From Pseudomonas mucoides (GTDB lineage: Bacteria > Pseudomonadota > Gammaproteobacteria > Pseudomonadales > Pseudomonadaceae): a DNA stretch of 64,000 nt. The stretch is from the NCBI RefSeq assembly GCF_015461845.1, contig NZ_JACOPW010000002.1, positions 372,001 to 436,000 of the forward strand. The letters run 5' to 3'. The position numbers were made by a program, and so were the translations under genes. The notes beneath the pieces were generated by a model, which did no database searches, was not told where the DNA came from, and was given only the letters and a program-made list of their open reading frames with translations. Shown piece by piece: positions 17,179 through 29,019 of the stretch (position 1 is its first letter; every line of letters starts with the position of its first letter).

Positions 17179-18735
17179 ATGCCTCCAGGTCGGTCCCCGC
17201 TGGTGCAACCGGGCTACCTCATCCTGTTGGGTGCGCTGACCCTGAGTGGCTGCATTCGGCTCGGCCCGGACTTCCAGCCGCCGGGTGAGGAATGGATCAA
17301 ACATTGGGACACTCCGGCCCTTGAGCAATCCAGCCAACGGGGGGCGAATCCGGATCTGCGCGAGTGGTGGCTTGTCTTCAACGACCCGGTGCTCGATCAA
17401 CTGATTGCGCAAGCGGATGCTTACAATTCCAGCCTTAAAATCGCCGGTCTGCGAGTGATGGAGTCCCGCGCCCAATTGGGCATTGCGCAAAGCACGCTGT
17501 ACCCGCAACTGCAGCAAGTAAGCGCTGACAGTTTGTATGTCAAACGTCACCAATACGGTGGCAACAATCCGCAGGATAATAATTTCTGGCAACACAGTGC
17601 CGGGTTTGACATCGGCTGGGAGCTCGACTTCTGGGGACGCTTCGCCCGCGCCATCGAATCCGCCGATGCAGCTTATTTTTCCGCCCAGGCCAACTACGAA
17701 GACGTGCTGGTCCTGCTGCGCGCCCAAGTGGCCGATACCTATTATTTGTTGCGCACCACCGAAGCCCGGCTGCGCGTCGCCCGTGAAAACGCCAAGCAGC
17801 AAAAGCGCAATTTCGAGATCACCGAAAAACTGTTCAAGAGCGGCCAGGATGCTGAGCTCGATCTGCAACAGGCCAAAACCCAGTACCTCGGCACGTTGGC
17901 CAGTATTCCCAACCTACAGGACCAGTTGCAACGCACCCGAAATGCCCTGGCCGTGCTGATTGGGCAACCGCCAGGCGGGCTGCCGCAGGTGGTCGATAAT
18001 GACAGCCTGGTGCCGCTGGTCGATCGCGCGGTACTGCAAGATGTGCCCGCCAGCCTGCTGTTGCGTCGGCCTGACGTCCGCGCCGCCGAACTTAACGTTG
18101 CCGCCCAAGGGGCGCTGATCGGCGTGGCCGAAAGTGATTTCTATCCGTCGCTGACGTTGCTCGGCAGCATTGTCTGGTCGACGGACACGCTCCACGGCAC
18201 GTCCAGCAGCCTGGACCTGGTCGGTGGCCCCAGTCTGCGCTGGAATGTGTTCGATTACGGGCAGATCATCAACAACGTGCGCGTACAGGACGCGCGGTTG
18301 CAGCAGTTGATCGAAGCCTACCGCGACAAGGTTCGCCAGGCCGCGCGCGAGGCTGACGATGCGGCCAACGGCCTGATCCAGTCACTGGAAAGCGAGCGCA
18401 TCCTGCGTGAAGCCGGCGGCGCCGCCAAGCGCTCGTTGACGCTGGCCAGCGTGCAATTTCGCGAAGGCTACTCCGACTTCCAGCGGGTGCTCGACGCGCA
18501 ACGGGCGCTGCTCGAACAGCAGGACAATTACCTGATCGTGCGCGGCAATGCGGTGAGCAATGTCATCGCTCTGTACAAGGCCCTGGGCGGCGGGTGGTAC
18601 TCCGCCCTGCCACGCGTCGACCCGGCCACGCGCCATTTGATGGAACAACGCACCGACTGGGGCGACATGCTGGACGAGCCCGCCGCCGATCAGCCCGCTT
18701 TCCCGCTACCCGCCAAGGAAAACAGCCATGAGTGA
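17179..18735 (+). CDS. Outer-membrane efflux lipoprotein (NodT/OprM family)
   Basis: This is a 518-residue outer-membrane factor. The signal peptide ends in the lipobox LSGC (Cys near residue 25), followed by LGPDFQPP, typical of OprM-like lipoproteins. Two OEP repeats follow, each with long helical hairpins (for example EARLRVARENAKQQKRNFEI and DKVRQAAREADDAANGLI). It forms the trimeric exit duct of a tripartite exporter. The ATG at 17179 is preferred over a TTG 6 codons upstream. The stop overlaps the next gene, so the three genes form an operon. Confidence 0.9.
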   Translation: MPPGRSPLVQPGYLILLGALTLSGCIRLGPDFQPPGEEWIKHWDTPALEQSSQRGANPDLREWWLVFNDPVLDQLIAQADAYNSSLKIAGLRVMESRAQLGIAQSTLYPQLQQVSADSLYVKRHQYGGNNPQDNNFWQHSAGFDIGWELDFWGRFARAIESADAAYFSAQANYEDVLVLLRAQVADTYYLLRTTEARLRVARENAKQQKRNFEITEKLFKSGQDAELDLQQAKTQYLGTLASIPNLQDQLQRTRNALAVLIGQPPGGLPQVVDNDSLVPLVDRAVLQDVPASLLLRRPDVRAAELNVAAQGALIGVAESDFYPSLTLLGSIVWSTDTLHGTSSSLDLVGGPSLRWNVFDYGQIINNVRVQDARLQQLIEAYRDKVRQAAREADDAANGLIQSLESERILREAGGAAKRSLTLASVQFREGYSDFQRVLDAQRALLEQQDNYLIVRGNAVSNVIALYKALGGGWYSALPRVDPATRHLMEQRTDWGDMLDEPAADQPAFPLPAKENSHE

Positions 18736-19855
18736 CGCCGCGCAGCCCTCCCCCAACGCCGCCGAGCCCGTGGCGGCCGATCCGGCGAAAAAAGGCATCA
18801 AATGGGTATTGCTGCTGATCATCCTGAGCCTGGTCTGGTACCTGTTGGCCGACCGTTTCACGCCCTATACGCAACAGGCCCGGGTCGGTGCATTCGTCAT
18901 TCCGGTGGCGTCTGAAGTCGCGGGCCGGGTGATCCGGGTAAACGTTCACAACAATCAGATCGTCAAGGCCGGCGATGTGGTTTTCGAGGTGGATCCGGCA
19001 CCCTACAAGATTGCCGTCGACCGCGCCCGCGCCGACCTTGAGACAACCCGTCGGCAGTTGGGCGCCAGCACCGCGGGGATTGCCTCGGCGCAAGCCGCCT
19101 TGCGCGCCGCCCAGGCCAACGAAACCAAGGCCCGCCAGGAGAATCAGCGCCTGGAAGGGTTGTACCGTGAAGACCCGGGGACCATTTCCGTGCGCGTTCT
19201 CGACGCATCACGCACCAGCCGCGAAGCTGCGATCAGCCAAACGGCCGCCGCCCGCGCCGAGGTAGAGCGTGCTAAAGAAACGGAAGGTGGCGGTGAAGAC
19301 GTCAACGCAAAACTGCGCAGCGCCGCCACGGCGCTGGAAAAAGCCGAACTGGACCTGTCCAACACGCAAACACGGGCACGCTCGGCGGGGTTGATCACGG
19401 ACCTGCGCACCGACGTCGGGCAATTCGCCGCCGCCGGCAGCCCGGTGATGACGCTGATCACCATTCAGGACATCTGGATCACGGCCGACATGACCGAGAA
19501 CAACCTCGGCCTGGTGCGCCCCGACACGCCAGTGTCCATCGTCCTCGATGCGGTGCCGGGTGAAGTTTTCGAGGGCCATGTCCGCAGCGTCGGTTATGGC
19601 ATCAGCGTCGGGCAGCCAACACCGCCCGGCACCTTGCCCGGCATCCAGAACAGCCGGGACTGGCTGCGACCGGCGCAACGCTTCCCGGTGATCATCGAGT
19701 TTTCCGAACAGTCCATGAACGCACTGCTTGGCAGCGGGAACATTCGTGCCGGCGGGCAGGCTGAAGTCATGGCCTTCCCTTCACCGGGCAATTGGCTCAA
19801 CCCGCTCGGCCGGGTCTATTTAGGGCTGATGAGCTGGCTGTCCTATGCCTACTAA
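18728..19855 (+). CDS. HlyD/EmrA-type periplasmic adaptor
   Basis: The 375-residue protein has one N-terminal membrane segment (about 20-38), then a lipoyl half (VASEVAGRVIRVNVHNNQIVKAGDVVF). A long helical hairpin rich in Ala/Arg/Glu (about 98-210), the second lipoyl half and a beta-barrel domain follow. It bridges the inner-membrane transporter and the NodT-type duct. It overlaps the upstream gene by 8 bp and the downstream gene by 11 bp. The family partners of this arrangement export aromatic acids, drugs or siderophore-like compounds; the substrate is unknown. Confidence 0.9.
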   Translation: MSDAAQPSPNAAEPVAADPAKKGIKWVLLLIILSLVWYLLADRFTPYTQQARVGAFVIPVASEVAGRVIRVNVHNNQIVKAGDVVFEVDPAPYKIAVDRARADLETTRRQLGASTAGIASAQAALRAAQANETKARQENQRLEGLYREDPGTISVRVLDASRTSREAAISQTAAARAEVERAKETEGGGEDVNAKLRSAATALEKAELDLSNTQTRARSAGLITDLRTDVGQFAAAGSPVMTLITIQDIWITADMTENNLGLVRPDTPVSIVLDAVPGEVFEGHVRSVGYGISVGQPTPPGTLPGIQNSRDWLRPAQRFPVIIEFSEQSMNALLGSGNIRAGGQAEVMAFPSPGNWLNPLGRVYLGLMSWLSYAY

Positions 19856-20879
19856 ACGCACACCCCGGGAGCAACGTGCGCTGCGGTTGGCCAGCGGCGC
19901 GGCACTGTGCCTGGCCATCAGTTTCGGCCTGGCGCTGCCGATTCCGTTTCTCGCCCCCGTGTTGTGCCTGCTGCTCCTGGCCTCGGTCAACCGCCCGCTG
20001 CCGTTCAAGGCGGCAATCGTGCTCGCCCTGGTCGCGATGCTCACCACCGGCATCGGCCTGCTCTTGATCCCGATCCTGCGTTACTACCCGTTGACCGGCG
20101 TGCTGTTGGTCACGGTCAGCCTATTTCTGGTCTTTCGCTGGGGGCTCAGTGGCGGCAACAACCTGATCGTGACCTTGCTGGTGATGGGCCTGACGATGAT
20201 CTCTTCGGCGGGTGTCGCCGAGTTCGACCTGGCGGCGATGGTCATCGGCGCGCTGGTCAAAGGTTTGTTACTGGCGGTGATGGTGATTGCGCTCAGTCAC
20301 TGGATATTCCCCGAACCGGCCAATGCCCCCTCGCCACCCGCCGCCCCACCACCGCAGGGCGTAGAAGCCAGTCGGATTGCGTTGCGTGCAACCTTGATCG
20401 TCTTGCCGACATTCCTGCTGGCGATGATCGACCCGGCGGCCTACCTGCCGATCATCCTGAAAGCGGTCGGCCTGGGTCAGCAATGCTCAACCACCAGCGC
20501 GCGCAATGCCGGGCGTGAGCTGCTCGGCGCGACCTTGCTCGGCGGTTTGCTGGCCATCCTGTTCTGGTGTGCACTGAGCCTGTTTGTGCACCTGTGGATG
20601 TTCTTCCTGTGGATGCTGCTGTTCGGCCTGATCCTGGCGCGCAAGCTGTATGCCCTCAGCCCCAGCCGCTATGGCCCGGGGTTGTGGCTCAACACCTTTA
20701 TCACCCTGATCATCCTGCTGGGCCAGTCCGTGCAGGACAGCGCCTTGGGCAAAGACGTCTACACCGCCTTCGCCGTGCGCATGGGCCTGTTCATCGCCGT
20801 CACGCTGTATGCCTACGTGATGGTTCGCTTGCTTGACCGGCCGGCACAGGCACAATCACCGGCTCAGGGATTGACCTGA
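19845..20879 (+). CDS. DUF2955 inner-membrane transporter component
   Basis: The 344-residue protein has about 9-10 membrane segments in two halves separated by a Pro/Ala-rich linker (residues about 155-175). The sequence fits DUF2955, a family related to the FUSC/AaeB-type efflux pumps and encoded with HlyD adaptors. It overlaps the adaptor gene by 11 bp, so the operon is duct, adaptor, inner-membrane pump. The last 16 bp overlap the convergent glycine-zipper gene. The transport substrate is unknown. Confidence 0.8.
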   Translation: MPTKRTPREQRALRLASGAALCLAISFGLALPIPFLAPVLCLLLLASVNRPLPFKAAIVLALVAMLTTGIGLLLIPILRYYPLTGVLLVTVSLFLVFRWGLSGGNNLIVTLLVMGLTMISSAGVAEFDLAAMVIGALVKGLLLAVMVIALSHWIFPEPANAPSPPAAPPPQGVEASRIALRATLIVLPTFLLAMIDPAAYLPIILKAVGLGQQCSTTSARNAGRELLGATLLGGLLAILFWCALSLFVHLWMFFLWMLLFGLILARKLYALSPSRYGPGLWLNTFITLIILLGQSVQDSALGKDVYTAFAVRMGLFIAVTLYAYVMVRLLDRPAQAQSPAQGLT

Positions 20880-21319
20880 TACCCCTTGCCTTGCAGGCAA
20901 CTGGTATAGGCCGTCTGGCTGTTGGCAGCGCTGGTTTTTTCATCCGCCCGGCGTTCCTGCCTCTGGCGCGAACCACCCACCACGACACCGGCCGCCGCCG
21001 CCCCTTTGGCTTGATTCTGCCGGTATTCCTGCTTCACGTTGTCATTCGCGTTGTCGTAAAACTCGTCGTGCTGACGCCCGCGCGCATCGGCTGCAACGGC
21101 ACCGGCGGCGGCACCCACCGCGGCCCCCTTCACTCTTCCTCCGGAAGGAGACGTGTCGGTCGAAGCCGTCTGACTGGCCGCAATGCTCTGGCATTCATTG
21201 ATATCCAGTTGGGTCTGTTGCGAACTCTGGCCTTTGGTCGGCACAACGGTTTGCGCCCAGCCCTGGGCAGATGAAACCGACAACGCGAGGCACAGACTGA
21301 TGGAAGACAACCTAGGCAT
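20864..21319 (-). CDS. Secreted glycine-zipper (YMGG-like) protein
   Basis: This 151-residue protein has a signal peptide (cleaved near GWAQT) and a glycine-zipper segment (GAAVGAAAGAVAADARGRQ, about residues 66-84). A charged linker, a second zipper (GAAAAGVVVGG) and a C-terminal CLQGKGY with two conserved-looking cysteines follow. Glycine-zipper proteins insert in or coat membranes, and pseudomonads carry many of this type with no known role. It is convergent with the DUF2955 gene, sharing 16 bp at the ends. Confidence 0.75.
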   Translation of the reverse strand: MPRLSSISLCLALSVSSAQGWAQTVVPTKGQSSQQTQLDINECQSIAASQTASTDTSPSGGRVKGAAVGAAAGAVAADARGRQHDEFYDNANDNVKQEYRQNQAKGAAAAGVVVGGSRQRQERRADEKTSAANSQTAYTSCLQGKGYQVNP

Positions 21320-21517
21320 GATGACCTCCTGCGCAGTTCCGAGCAGTCCGTTGACCGCCCTCCCACGCTTGATTGAGCATCAAGAAGTGTAGATCAGCCA
21401 TCAGCCGCCTCAGGGCCCTTATGTCGATTGCTGCCCGTAAAGATGAAACTTTTCGATCGTTTTGGCCTGATGACCTAACCTCATAGGCTGAGTGACCAAC
21501 AACAGAGCCGAACGCCT

Positions 21518-23908
21518 ATGCGTCATGTATTGATGTCAGTGATTTTCGTCGCGCTCACCCTGCTGGTGCCCAGTGGCGCAGCGCTGCCCGCGGATGATCC
21601 CGCACCGTCTTCAATAATTGCGCCAGGCGCTTCGTCGGCGGCGGTGTCCACCAGTGAACTGCAAGGCCTGCAATTGCGCCTGGACCTGATCAAACAGCGG
21701 GTTTCACTGGCCAATAACGTCACCATGATGGTCGGCCTGCAAGACTCCGTTCAGTCGTTTATCAATGACGTGGACAACCTGCAATCGTCGCTGTTGCCCG
21801 AACAGAAACAACTGCAAGCGCAACTGGACGTATTGAGCGGTCCGGTTTCCCTGGGGGGCGAGGCTGTCGAGAAATCGGATATCACGGCGCAACGAGCTGT
21901 TCTTTCCGAGCAAAAGAAAAACGTCGATGCCAGCTTGAAAATCCTCGCCGCACTGAGAGCCAGTGCCGTCGACCTCCTTACACAAATCGCCAGCATCCGG
22001 CGCAGTCTTCTGGAAAGCGAAGTCACACTGCGCAGTGGCAGCATCCTGGGACGGGATTTTTGGGCACCGTTAATTAACCCACTCCCGGAGGATCGCCTGC
22101 GGCTCATCAATTTCATCGAACAAGCCGGCGACACACTCGCGGCTGCCTGGCAACCCGGCCAGCGTCTGTCGACAGTCCTGCTGATGTTGCTGGCACTGGT
22201 CATCTGGATCTGGGGCCGCAGACTGGCTGATCGAGGGCTGACCTGGATTTGCATCCATCGCCTGCCTGAAGGGCGATTGCGGCGAAGTACGCTGGCCCTG
22301 GCGTCTGTCGTGGCCACGGTGTTGACCACCGCCTGTGCGTTGCAACTGCTGTTTTACGCCCTCACGCGGGAACTGCCGTTGTCGCCGATGATTCAGAACT
22401 TCGCCGAGGAGTTCGAAAGGGTGGTCTATACCTGCGTGCTGATCACCGGGTTGAGCCGTGCGTTGTTGGCCAACCAGCACCCCTCCTGGCGGCTACCCGC
22501 TATCGACGATTCCGTCGCGGAGGCCATAAAGCCCTACCCCAGAATACTGGCCGCCACCCTGCTGGTGACGGTGACGATAGCCCAAATCACCAATGTCTCC
22601 GGCATGAGCGGCGCCGCCGTGCTGTTGGGGCGAGGCCTGATCGCACTGGTGGTGGCAATTATCTTCGCGTTGTTGTTCCGCCGCGCGAGTCACGCCCGAA
22701 GAGTTCTGGTTGCCGCTGGCGACAGCATTGAAGCGGGCACTGCCCTGGCCGGCCTGATTTACACCTGCACGATCATTGCGCTGGTCATCTCGTTCTTCGC
22801 CTTGCTGATCGGCTATGTGTCCCTGGCAAGGTTCATCACGTATGAACTGGTCTGGGGTTTTATCGTCCTCTCAGGTTTCTACATGCTGATCCAGTTGCTC
22901 AGGGACAGTTGCGAATACCTGTTCTCCCCCAAGAGCCCGAGCGGCAAGGCGATCAAACAGTTGCTGGGGATGGGCGATGTGCGCCTTGAGCAAGCCCAGA
23001 TCATTTTGTCCGGGGCCGGTCGTGCGACGTTAATACTGTTGGCGGTCATTTCGCTGTTTGTCGGCGGCGTAGGCACCACGTTCGGACAACTGGTGACCCA
23101 GGCGCTGTCGATCCTCGGCGGTGACGGTTTGCGCAAGCTGAACATCATTCCCGGCCATTTGCTCAATGCCATCCTGGCCCTGTTTATCGGGATCTACCTG
23201 ATTCGAGCCCTGTGCCGCTGGCTGGATGACGAATTCCTGCCGAAAACCGATATGGACCCCGGCATGTGTGCCTCGCTGAGTACCCTGTTCGCCAACATCG
23301 GCTATGCCCTGGTGATCCTGCTGACGCTGTCATCGCTGGGCATCCAGTGGACCAACCTGGCGTGGATTGTCAGCGCCCTGTCAGTGGGTATCGGTTTCGG
23401 CTTGCAGGAAATCGTCAAGAACTTCGTCTCTGGCCTGATCCTGCTGACCGAGCGTCCGGTCAAGGTCGGCGACCTGATCAGCATCAGCGGCGTGGAAGGT
23501 GATATCCGCCGCATCAACGTCCGGGCCACGGAAATCCAGCTCAGCGACCGCTCGATTGTGATCGTGCCCAACTCCCAGTTGATCTCGCAAAACCTGCGCA
23601 ACGTGACGCTGGGCGGCAGTGCCCAAGGCGTGGCGAGCCTTGAGTTGATGTTCCCGCTGAACATCGATCCGGAGCAGGTGAAAAACCTGCTGTATGACAC
23701 CTACCAAGAGAACGAGAACATCCTCGATAAACCGGCGACGTTTGTGCGCTTCAGCAAACTCAGCCCCGATGGCATCACCTTGACCATCACCGGTTACGTC
23801 AGCAGCCCGAGAATCGTCGGCATCACCAAAAGCGACCTGTTGTTCGAGATTTTGAAGCGCCTGGGCGCGGCGGGGATTGAACTGGCTAAGCCGGCGACCC
23901 CGGACTGA
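21518..23908 (+). CDS. Large DUF3772/MscS-family mechanosensitive channel
   Basis: The 796-residue protein has a signal peptide (cleaved near GAALPADD) and a periplasmic helical domain with DUF3772-like sequence (about 45-190). About ten membrane segments (200-590) follow, then the MscS pore/beta domain (SVGIGFGLQEIVKNFVSGLI, ERPVKVGDLISISGVEGDI) and a C-terminal domain. It is the long MscK/YjeP-like class. The ATG at 21518 starts the signal peptide. It is the second MscS-type channel in the window and stands alone between the efflux operon and the polyamine module. Confidence 0.88.
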   Translation: MRHVLMSVIFVALTLLVPSGAALPADDPAPSSIIAPGASSAAVSTSELQGLQLRLDLIKQRVSLANNVTMMVGLQDSVQSFINDVDNLQSSLLPEQKQLQAQLDVLSGPVSLGGEAVEKSDITAQRAVLSEQKKNVDASLKILAALRASAVDLLTQIASIRRSLLESEVTLRSGSILGRDFWAPLINPLPEDRLRLINFIEQAGDTLAAAWQPGQRLSTVLLMLLALVIWIWGRRLADRGLTWICIHRLPEGRLRRSTLALASVVATVLTTACALQLLFYALTRELPLSPMIQNFAEEFERVVYTCVLITGLSRALLANQHPSWRLPAIDDSVAEAIKPYPRILAATLLVTVTIAQITNVSGMSGAAVLLGRGLIALVVAIIFALLFRRASHARRVLVAAGDSIEAGTALAGLIYTCTIIALVISFFALLIGYVSLARFITYELVWGFIVLSGFYMLIQLLRDSCEYLFSPKSPSGKAIKQLLGMGDVRLEQAQIILSGAGRATLILLAVISLFVGGVGTTFGQLVTQALSILGGDGLRKLNIIPGHLLNAILALFIGIYLIRALCRWLDDEFLPKTDMDPGMCASLSTLFANIGYALVILLTLSSLGIQWTNLAWIVSALSVGIGFGLQEIVKNFVSGLILLTERPVKVGDLISISGVEGDIRRINVRATEIQLSDRSIVIVPNSQLISQNLRNVTLGGSAQGVASLELMFPLNIDPEQVKNLLYDTYQENENILDKPATFVRFSKLSPDGITLTITGYVSSPRIVGITKSDLLFEILKRLGAAGIELAKPATPD

Positions 23909-23931
23909 AGGATGACGTCCGGTTAGTTCGT

Positions 23932-24840
23932 TCAGCGCTGGCCGCAGCGCTTGAGTGTTTCACTGGGCAACTCTTTGAACAACGCCCGATAACTGCTGGA
24001 AAACCGCCCCAAATGCCAGAACGACCAGTTCATCGCCACTTCAGCAACGGTGGTCTCGTTGGGGGTGCGGCCGAGCAGTTCGCGGTGTGCGCTGTTGAGC
24101 CGGCGCAGGCGCAGCCAATGGCTCGGTGTCATGCCGGTGAAGGCCTTGAACGCATGCTGCAACTGACGCAACGAAACCCCGGCGACCTGGGAAAGCTCCA
24201 GCAGATTGAGGGTTTCTTCCGGGGAATCGGCGGCCCACTCGCCGATGCGTTTCATGATCGCGCGCTCTTCGGTGCGGCGCTGTAAGCCCCCCCGGTCGAG
24301 GCACACGCAGGCGTTGTCGAGGATGTACAAACAGTCCTCCAGCAACTGCTGTGTCAGGGCTTCCTTGCTCGGTGGGTCGAGTGTTTCGCCCAGACGGGTC
24401 AGCGTGCCGCTCAGCCAACGGCTGAACAAGGCGTTCTGCCCCGAGTTCAGCGGCGACAGGAACAACCCTTCCAGCCGCGCCACGTTCAACCCCTGGCGCT
24501 GGACGAATTCAGGGCCGAATACCACGGCGATTTCCTGGTAGTTCTCGGGGGTGATCCAGATGTTGCGGCTTTCACCATTGAGCAGGTAAAGCGCGTTGTC
24601 GCTGCGATCAAAACAGAACGCCAGTGCCCCCTCGGGTGCGCTGAAATTCTGCTCGACGCGGGTGTTCATCTGCTCTTCGTAGATCTCCACGCCTTGCAAG
24701 TCCAGATAGCGCACACGCCCGGCGAAATGCCCTGGCGACATCTGCTGATAGTGCTGGACCCAACCCGGTGTGGCGCGGATTTGCTCGGCGACATCTTCGG
24801 TGTTGAACGCTTGAACCTGAATCGGACTGGACGCTGACAT
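23932..24840 (-). CDS. AraC-family transcriptional regulator
   Basis: The 302-residue protein has an N-terminal ligand or dimerisation domain (about 1-180) and a C-terminal pair of AraC helix-turn-helix motifs (SQVAGVSLRQLQHAFKAFTG and TVAEVAMNWSFWHLGRFSSS). The architecture resembles the EutR/FeaR-like group. It is transcribed divergently from the gamma-glutamylpolyamine synthetase gene with 161 bp between the starts. It is therefore the probable activator of the polyamine module, with a polyamine or an intermediate as inducer (inferred). Confidence 0.88.
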   Translation of the reverse strand: MSASSPIQVQAFNTEDVAEQIRATPGWVQHYQQMSPGHFAGRVRYLDLQGVEIYEEQMNTRVEQNFSAPEGALAFCFDRSDNALYLLNGESRNIWITPENYQEIAVVFGPEFVQRQGLNVARLEGLFLSPLNSGQNALFSRWLSGTLTRLGETLDPPSKEALTQQLLEDCLYILDNACVCLDRGGLQRRTEERAIMKRIGEWAADSPEETLNLLELSQVAGVSLRQLQHAFKAFTGMTPSHWLRLRRLNSAHRELLGRTPNETTVAEVAMNWSFWHLGRFSSSYRALFKELPSETLKRCGQR

Positions 24841-24859
24841 GGGTGACCTTACGCACTCG

Positions 24860-24877
24860 TTTGGTGCGTTTTGGTGC
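24860..24877. promoter_or_regulatory. Tandem TTTGGTGC repeats, candidate AraC site
   Basis: TTTGGTGC occurs at 24860-24867 and again at 24870-24877, exactly 10 bp apart, just upstream of the divergent AraC gene and about 125-140 bp before the synthetase start. AraC-family proteins often bind direct repeats on one DNA face. The assignment is inferred. Confidence 0.35.
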
Positions 24878-24937
24878 TGCTTAAAGTGGATAGATGGAAC
24901 CGCAAGGCTCGCCCAAGATAGTCGTCAACGCGTCTCA

Positions 24938-24971
24938 GGGGAAGAGTGCGGTGGATGAAACCGCCCTCCCC
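24938..24971 (+). other. Possible hairpin in the synthetase 5' leader
   Basis: GGGGA (24938-24942) can pair with TCCCC (24967-24971), and GCGGT (24948-24952) with ACCGC (24960-24964), giving an interrupted stem 30 bp before the start codon. It is a modest structure of unknown function and may be chance. Confidence 0.25.
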
Positions 24972-25001
24972 GACGTTAATAAAACCAATAACGAGGTCTT
25001 T

Positions 25002-26360
25002 ATGAATGTCCCTTTCGATCAGCTGTTCACTTGGCTGAAAGATCACAAGATTACCGAAGTCGAGTGTGTGGTCAGTGACTTGACCGGCATTGCACGCGGC
25101 AAGATTGCACCCACTAACAAGTTCCTGCATGAGCGAGGCATGCGCCTGCCGGAGAGTGTGCTTTTGCAAACGGTAACCGGGGACTTTGTCGACGACGACA
25201 TCTACTACGACCTGCTCGACCCGGCCGACATCGACATGGTCTGCAAGCCGGACCCGAATGCGGTCTATGTGATTCCATGGGCGATCGAGCCGACCGCCAT
25301 CGTCATCCACGACACCTTTGACAAGTTCGGCAACCCGATCGAATTGTCGCCGCGCAACGTGCTGAAGAAAGTGCTGCAGTTGTACACCGACAAAGGCTGG
25401 CGGCCGATTGTGGCGCCGGAAATGGAGTTCTACCTGACCCAGCGTTGCGAAGACCCGGACTTGCCACTCAAGGCACCGATGGGCCGTTCGGGGCGTGCCG
25501 AAAGCGGTCGTCAGTCGTTTTCCATCGACGCGGCCAACGAGTTCGATCCGCTGTTCGAAGACGTCTACGACTGGTGTGAACTGCAGGGCCTGGACCTCGA
25601 TACGTTGATCCACGAAGACGGCCCGGCGCAGATGGAAATCAACTTCCGTCACGGCGACGCGCTGGACCTGGCGGACCAGATCACCGTGTTCAAGCGCACC
25701 CTGCGTGAAGCCGCGCTCAAGCACAATGTGGCGGCGACCTTCATGGCCAAGCCGATTGGCGATGAGCCTGGCAGCGCCATGCACATTCACCAGAGCGTGG
25801 TCGACATCGCCACCGGCCAGCCGATCTTCGCCGACGCCGATGGCAACATGAGCGAGCTGTTCCTGCACCACATTGGCGGTTTGCAAAAGTACATCCCTAA
25901 AGTGCTGCCGATGTTCGCGCCCAACGTGAACTCGTTCCGCCGCTTCCTGCCGGACACCTCGGCGCCGGTCAACGTCGAATGGGGCGAAGAAAACCGTACC
26001 GTCGGTTTGCGCGTGCCAACCTCGTCGCCAGATGCGATGCGCGTGGAGAACCGCCTGCCGGGCGCCGACGCCAACCCGTACCTGGCGATTGCCGCAAGTT
26101 TGCTGTGCGGTTACCTGGGCATGGTCGAGCGCGTCGAGCCGAGCGCTGCGGTACAGGGCCGCGCCTATGAACGTCGCAACCTGCGCTTGCCGATCACCAT
26201 CGAAGACGCCCTGACCCAGATGGAAGAGTGCAACACCGTCGAACGTTATCTGGGCAGTAAGTTTGTTCGCGGCTATGTCGCGGTCAAGCGTGCGGAACAC
26301 GAAAACTTCAAGCGGGTGATCAGCTCCTGGGAGCGTGAGTTCCTGATGCTGAGCGTCTGA
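25002..26360 (+). CDS. Glutamine-synthetase-family gamma-glutamylpolyamine synthetase
   Basis: The 452-residue protein has a GS N-terminal beta-grasp region (EVECVVSDLTGIARGK) and the catalytic domain with the metal ligands in APEMEFYL, HEDGPAQMEINFRHGD and GSAMHIHQS. The ATP/glutamate region has VEWGEENRTVGLRVPTSSPD and ENRLPGADANPYLAIAASL. PuuA/PauA/SpuI-type enzymes ligate glutamate to putrescine or another polyamine. The downstream binding protein and FAD oxidase match the next steps. The ATG at 25002 follows ACGAGGTCTTT and the frame upstream of it is leader. Substrate preference cannot be read from the sequence. Confidence 0.88.
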   Translation: MNVPFDQLFTWLKDHKITEVECVVSDLTGIARGKIAPTNKFLHERGMRLPESVLLQTVTGDFVDDDIYYDLLDPADIDMVCKPDPNAVYVIPWAIEPTAIVIHDTFDKFGNPIELSPRNVLKKVLQLYTDKGWRPIVAPEMEFYLTQRCEDPDLPLKAPMGRSGRAESGRQSFSIDAANEFDPLFEDVYDWCELQGLDLDTLIHEDGPAQMEINFRHGDALDLADQITVFKRTLREAALKHNVAATFMAKPIGDEPGSAMHIHQSVVDIATGQPIFADADGNMSELFLHHIGGLQKYIPKVLPMFAPNVNSFRRFLPDTSAPVNVEWGEENRTVGLRVPTSSPDAMRVENRLPGADANPYLAIAASLLCGYLGMVERVEPSAAVQGRAYERRNLRLPITIEDALTQMEECNTVERYLGSKFVRGYVAVKRAEHENFKRVISSWEREFLMLSV

Positions 26361-26384
26361 GACCTGATTCGCTGCACCGGCCTC

Positions 26385-28915
<2,531 letters not shown>

Positions 28916-28955
28916 CGTTAAGCCATCCTTCACTTGCACATGAAAAACGACAGGA

Positions 28956-29007
28956 GATGCCGGGCTGCCTCAAGCCGCTTCGGGTTGGTAAAAAGACACC
29001 CGGCATC
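28956..29007. terminator. Convergent terminator-like hairpin
   Basis: GATGCCGGG (28956-28964) pairs perfectly with CCCGGCATC (28999-29007). Inside the loop AAGCC...GGGTT can form a second small stem. It sits between two convergent genes and probably serves both, although no clean T-run follows. Confidence 0.5.
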
Positions 29008-29019
29008 CGTCGACACCCG

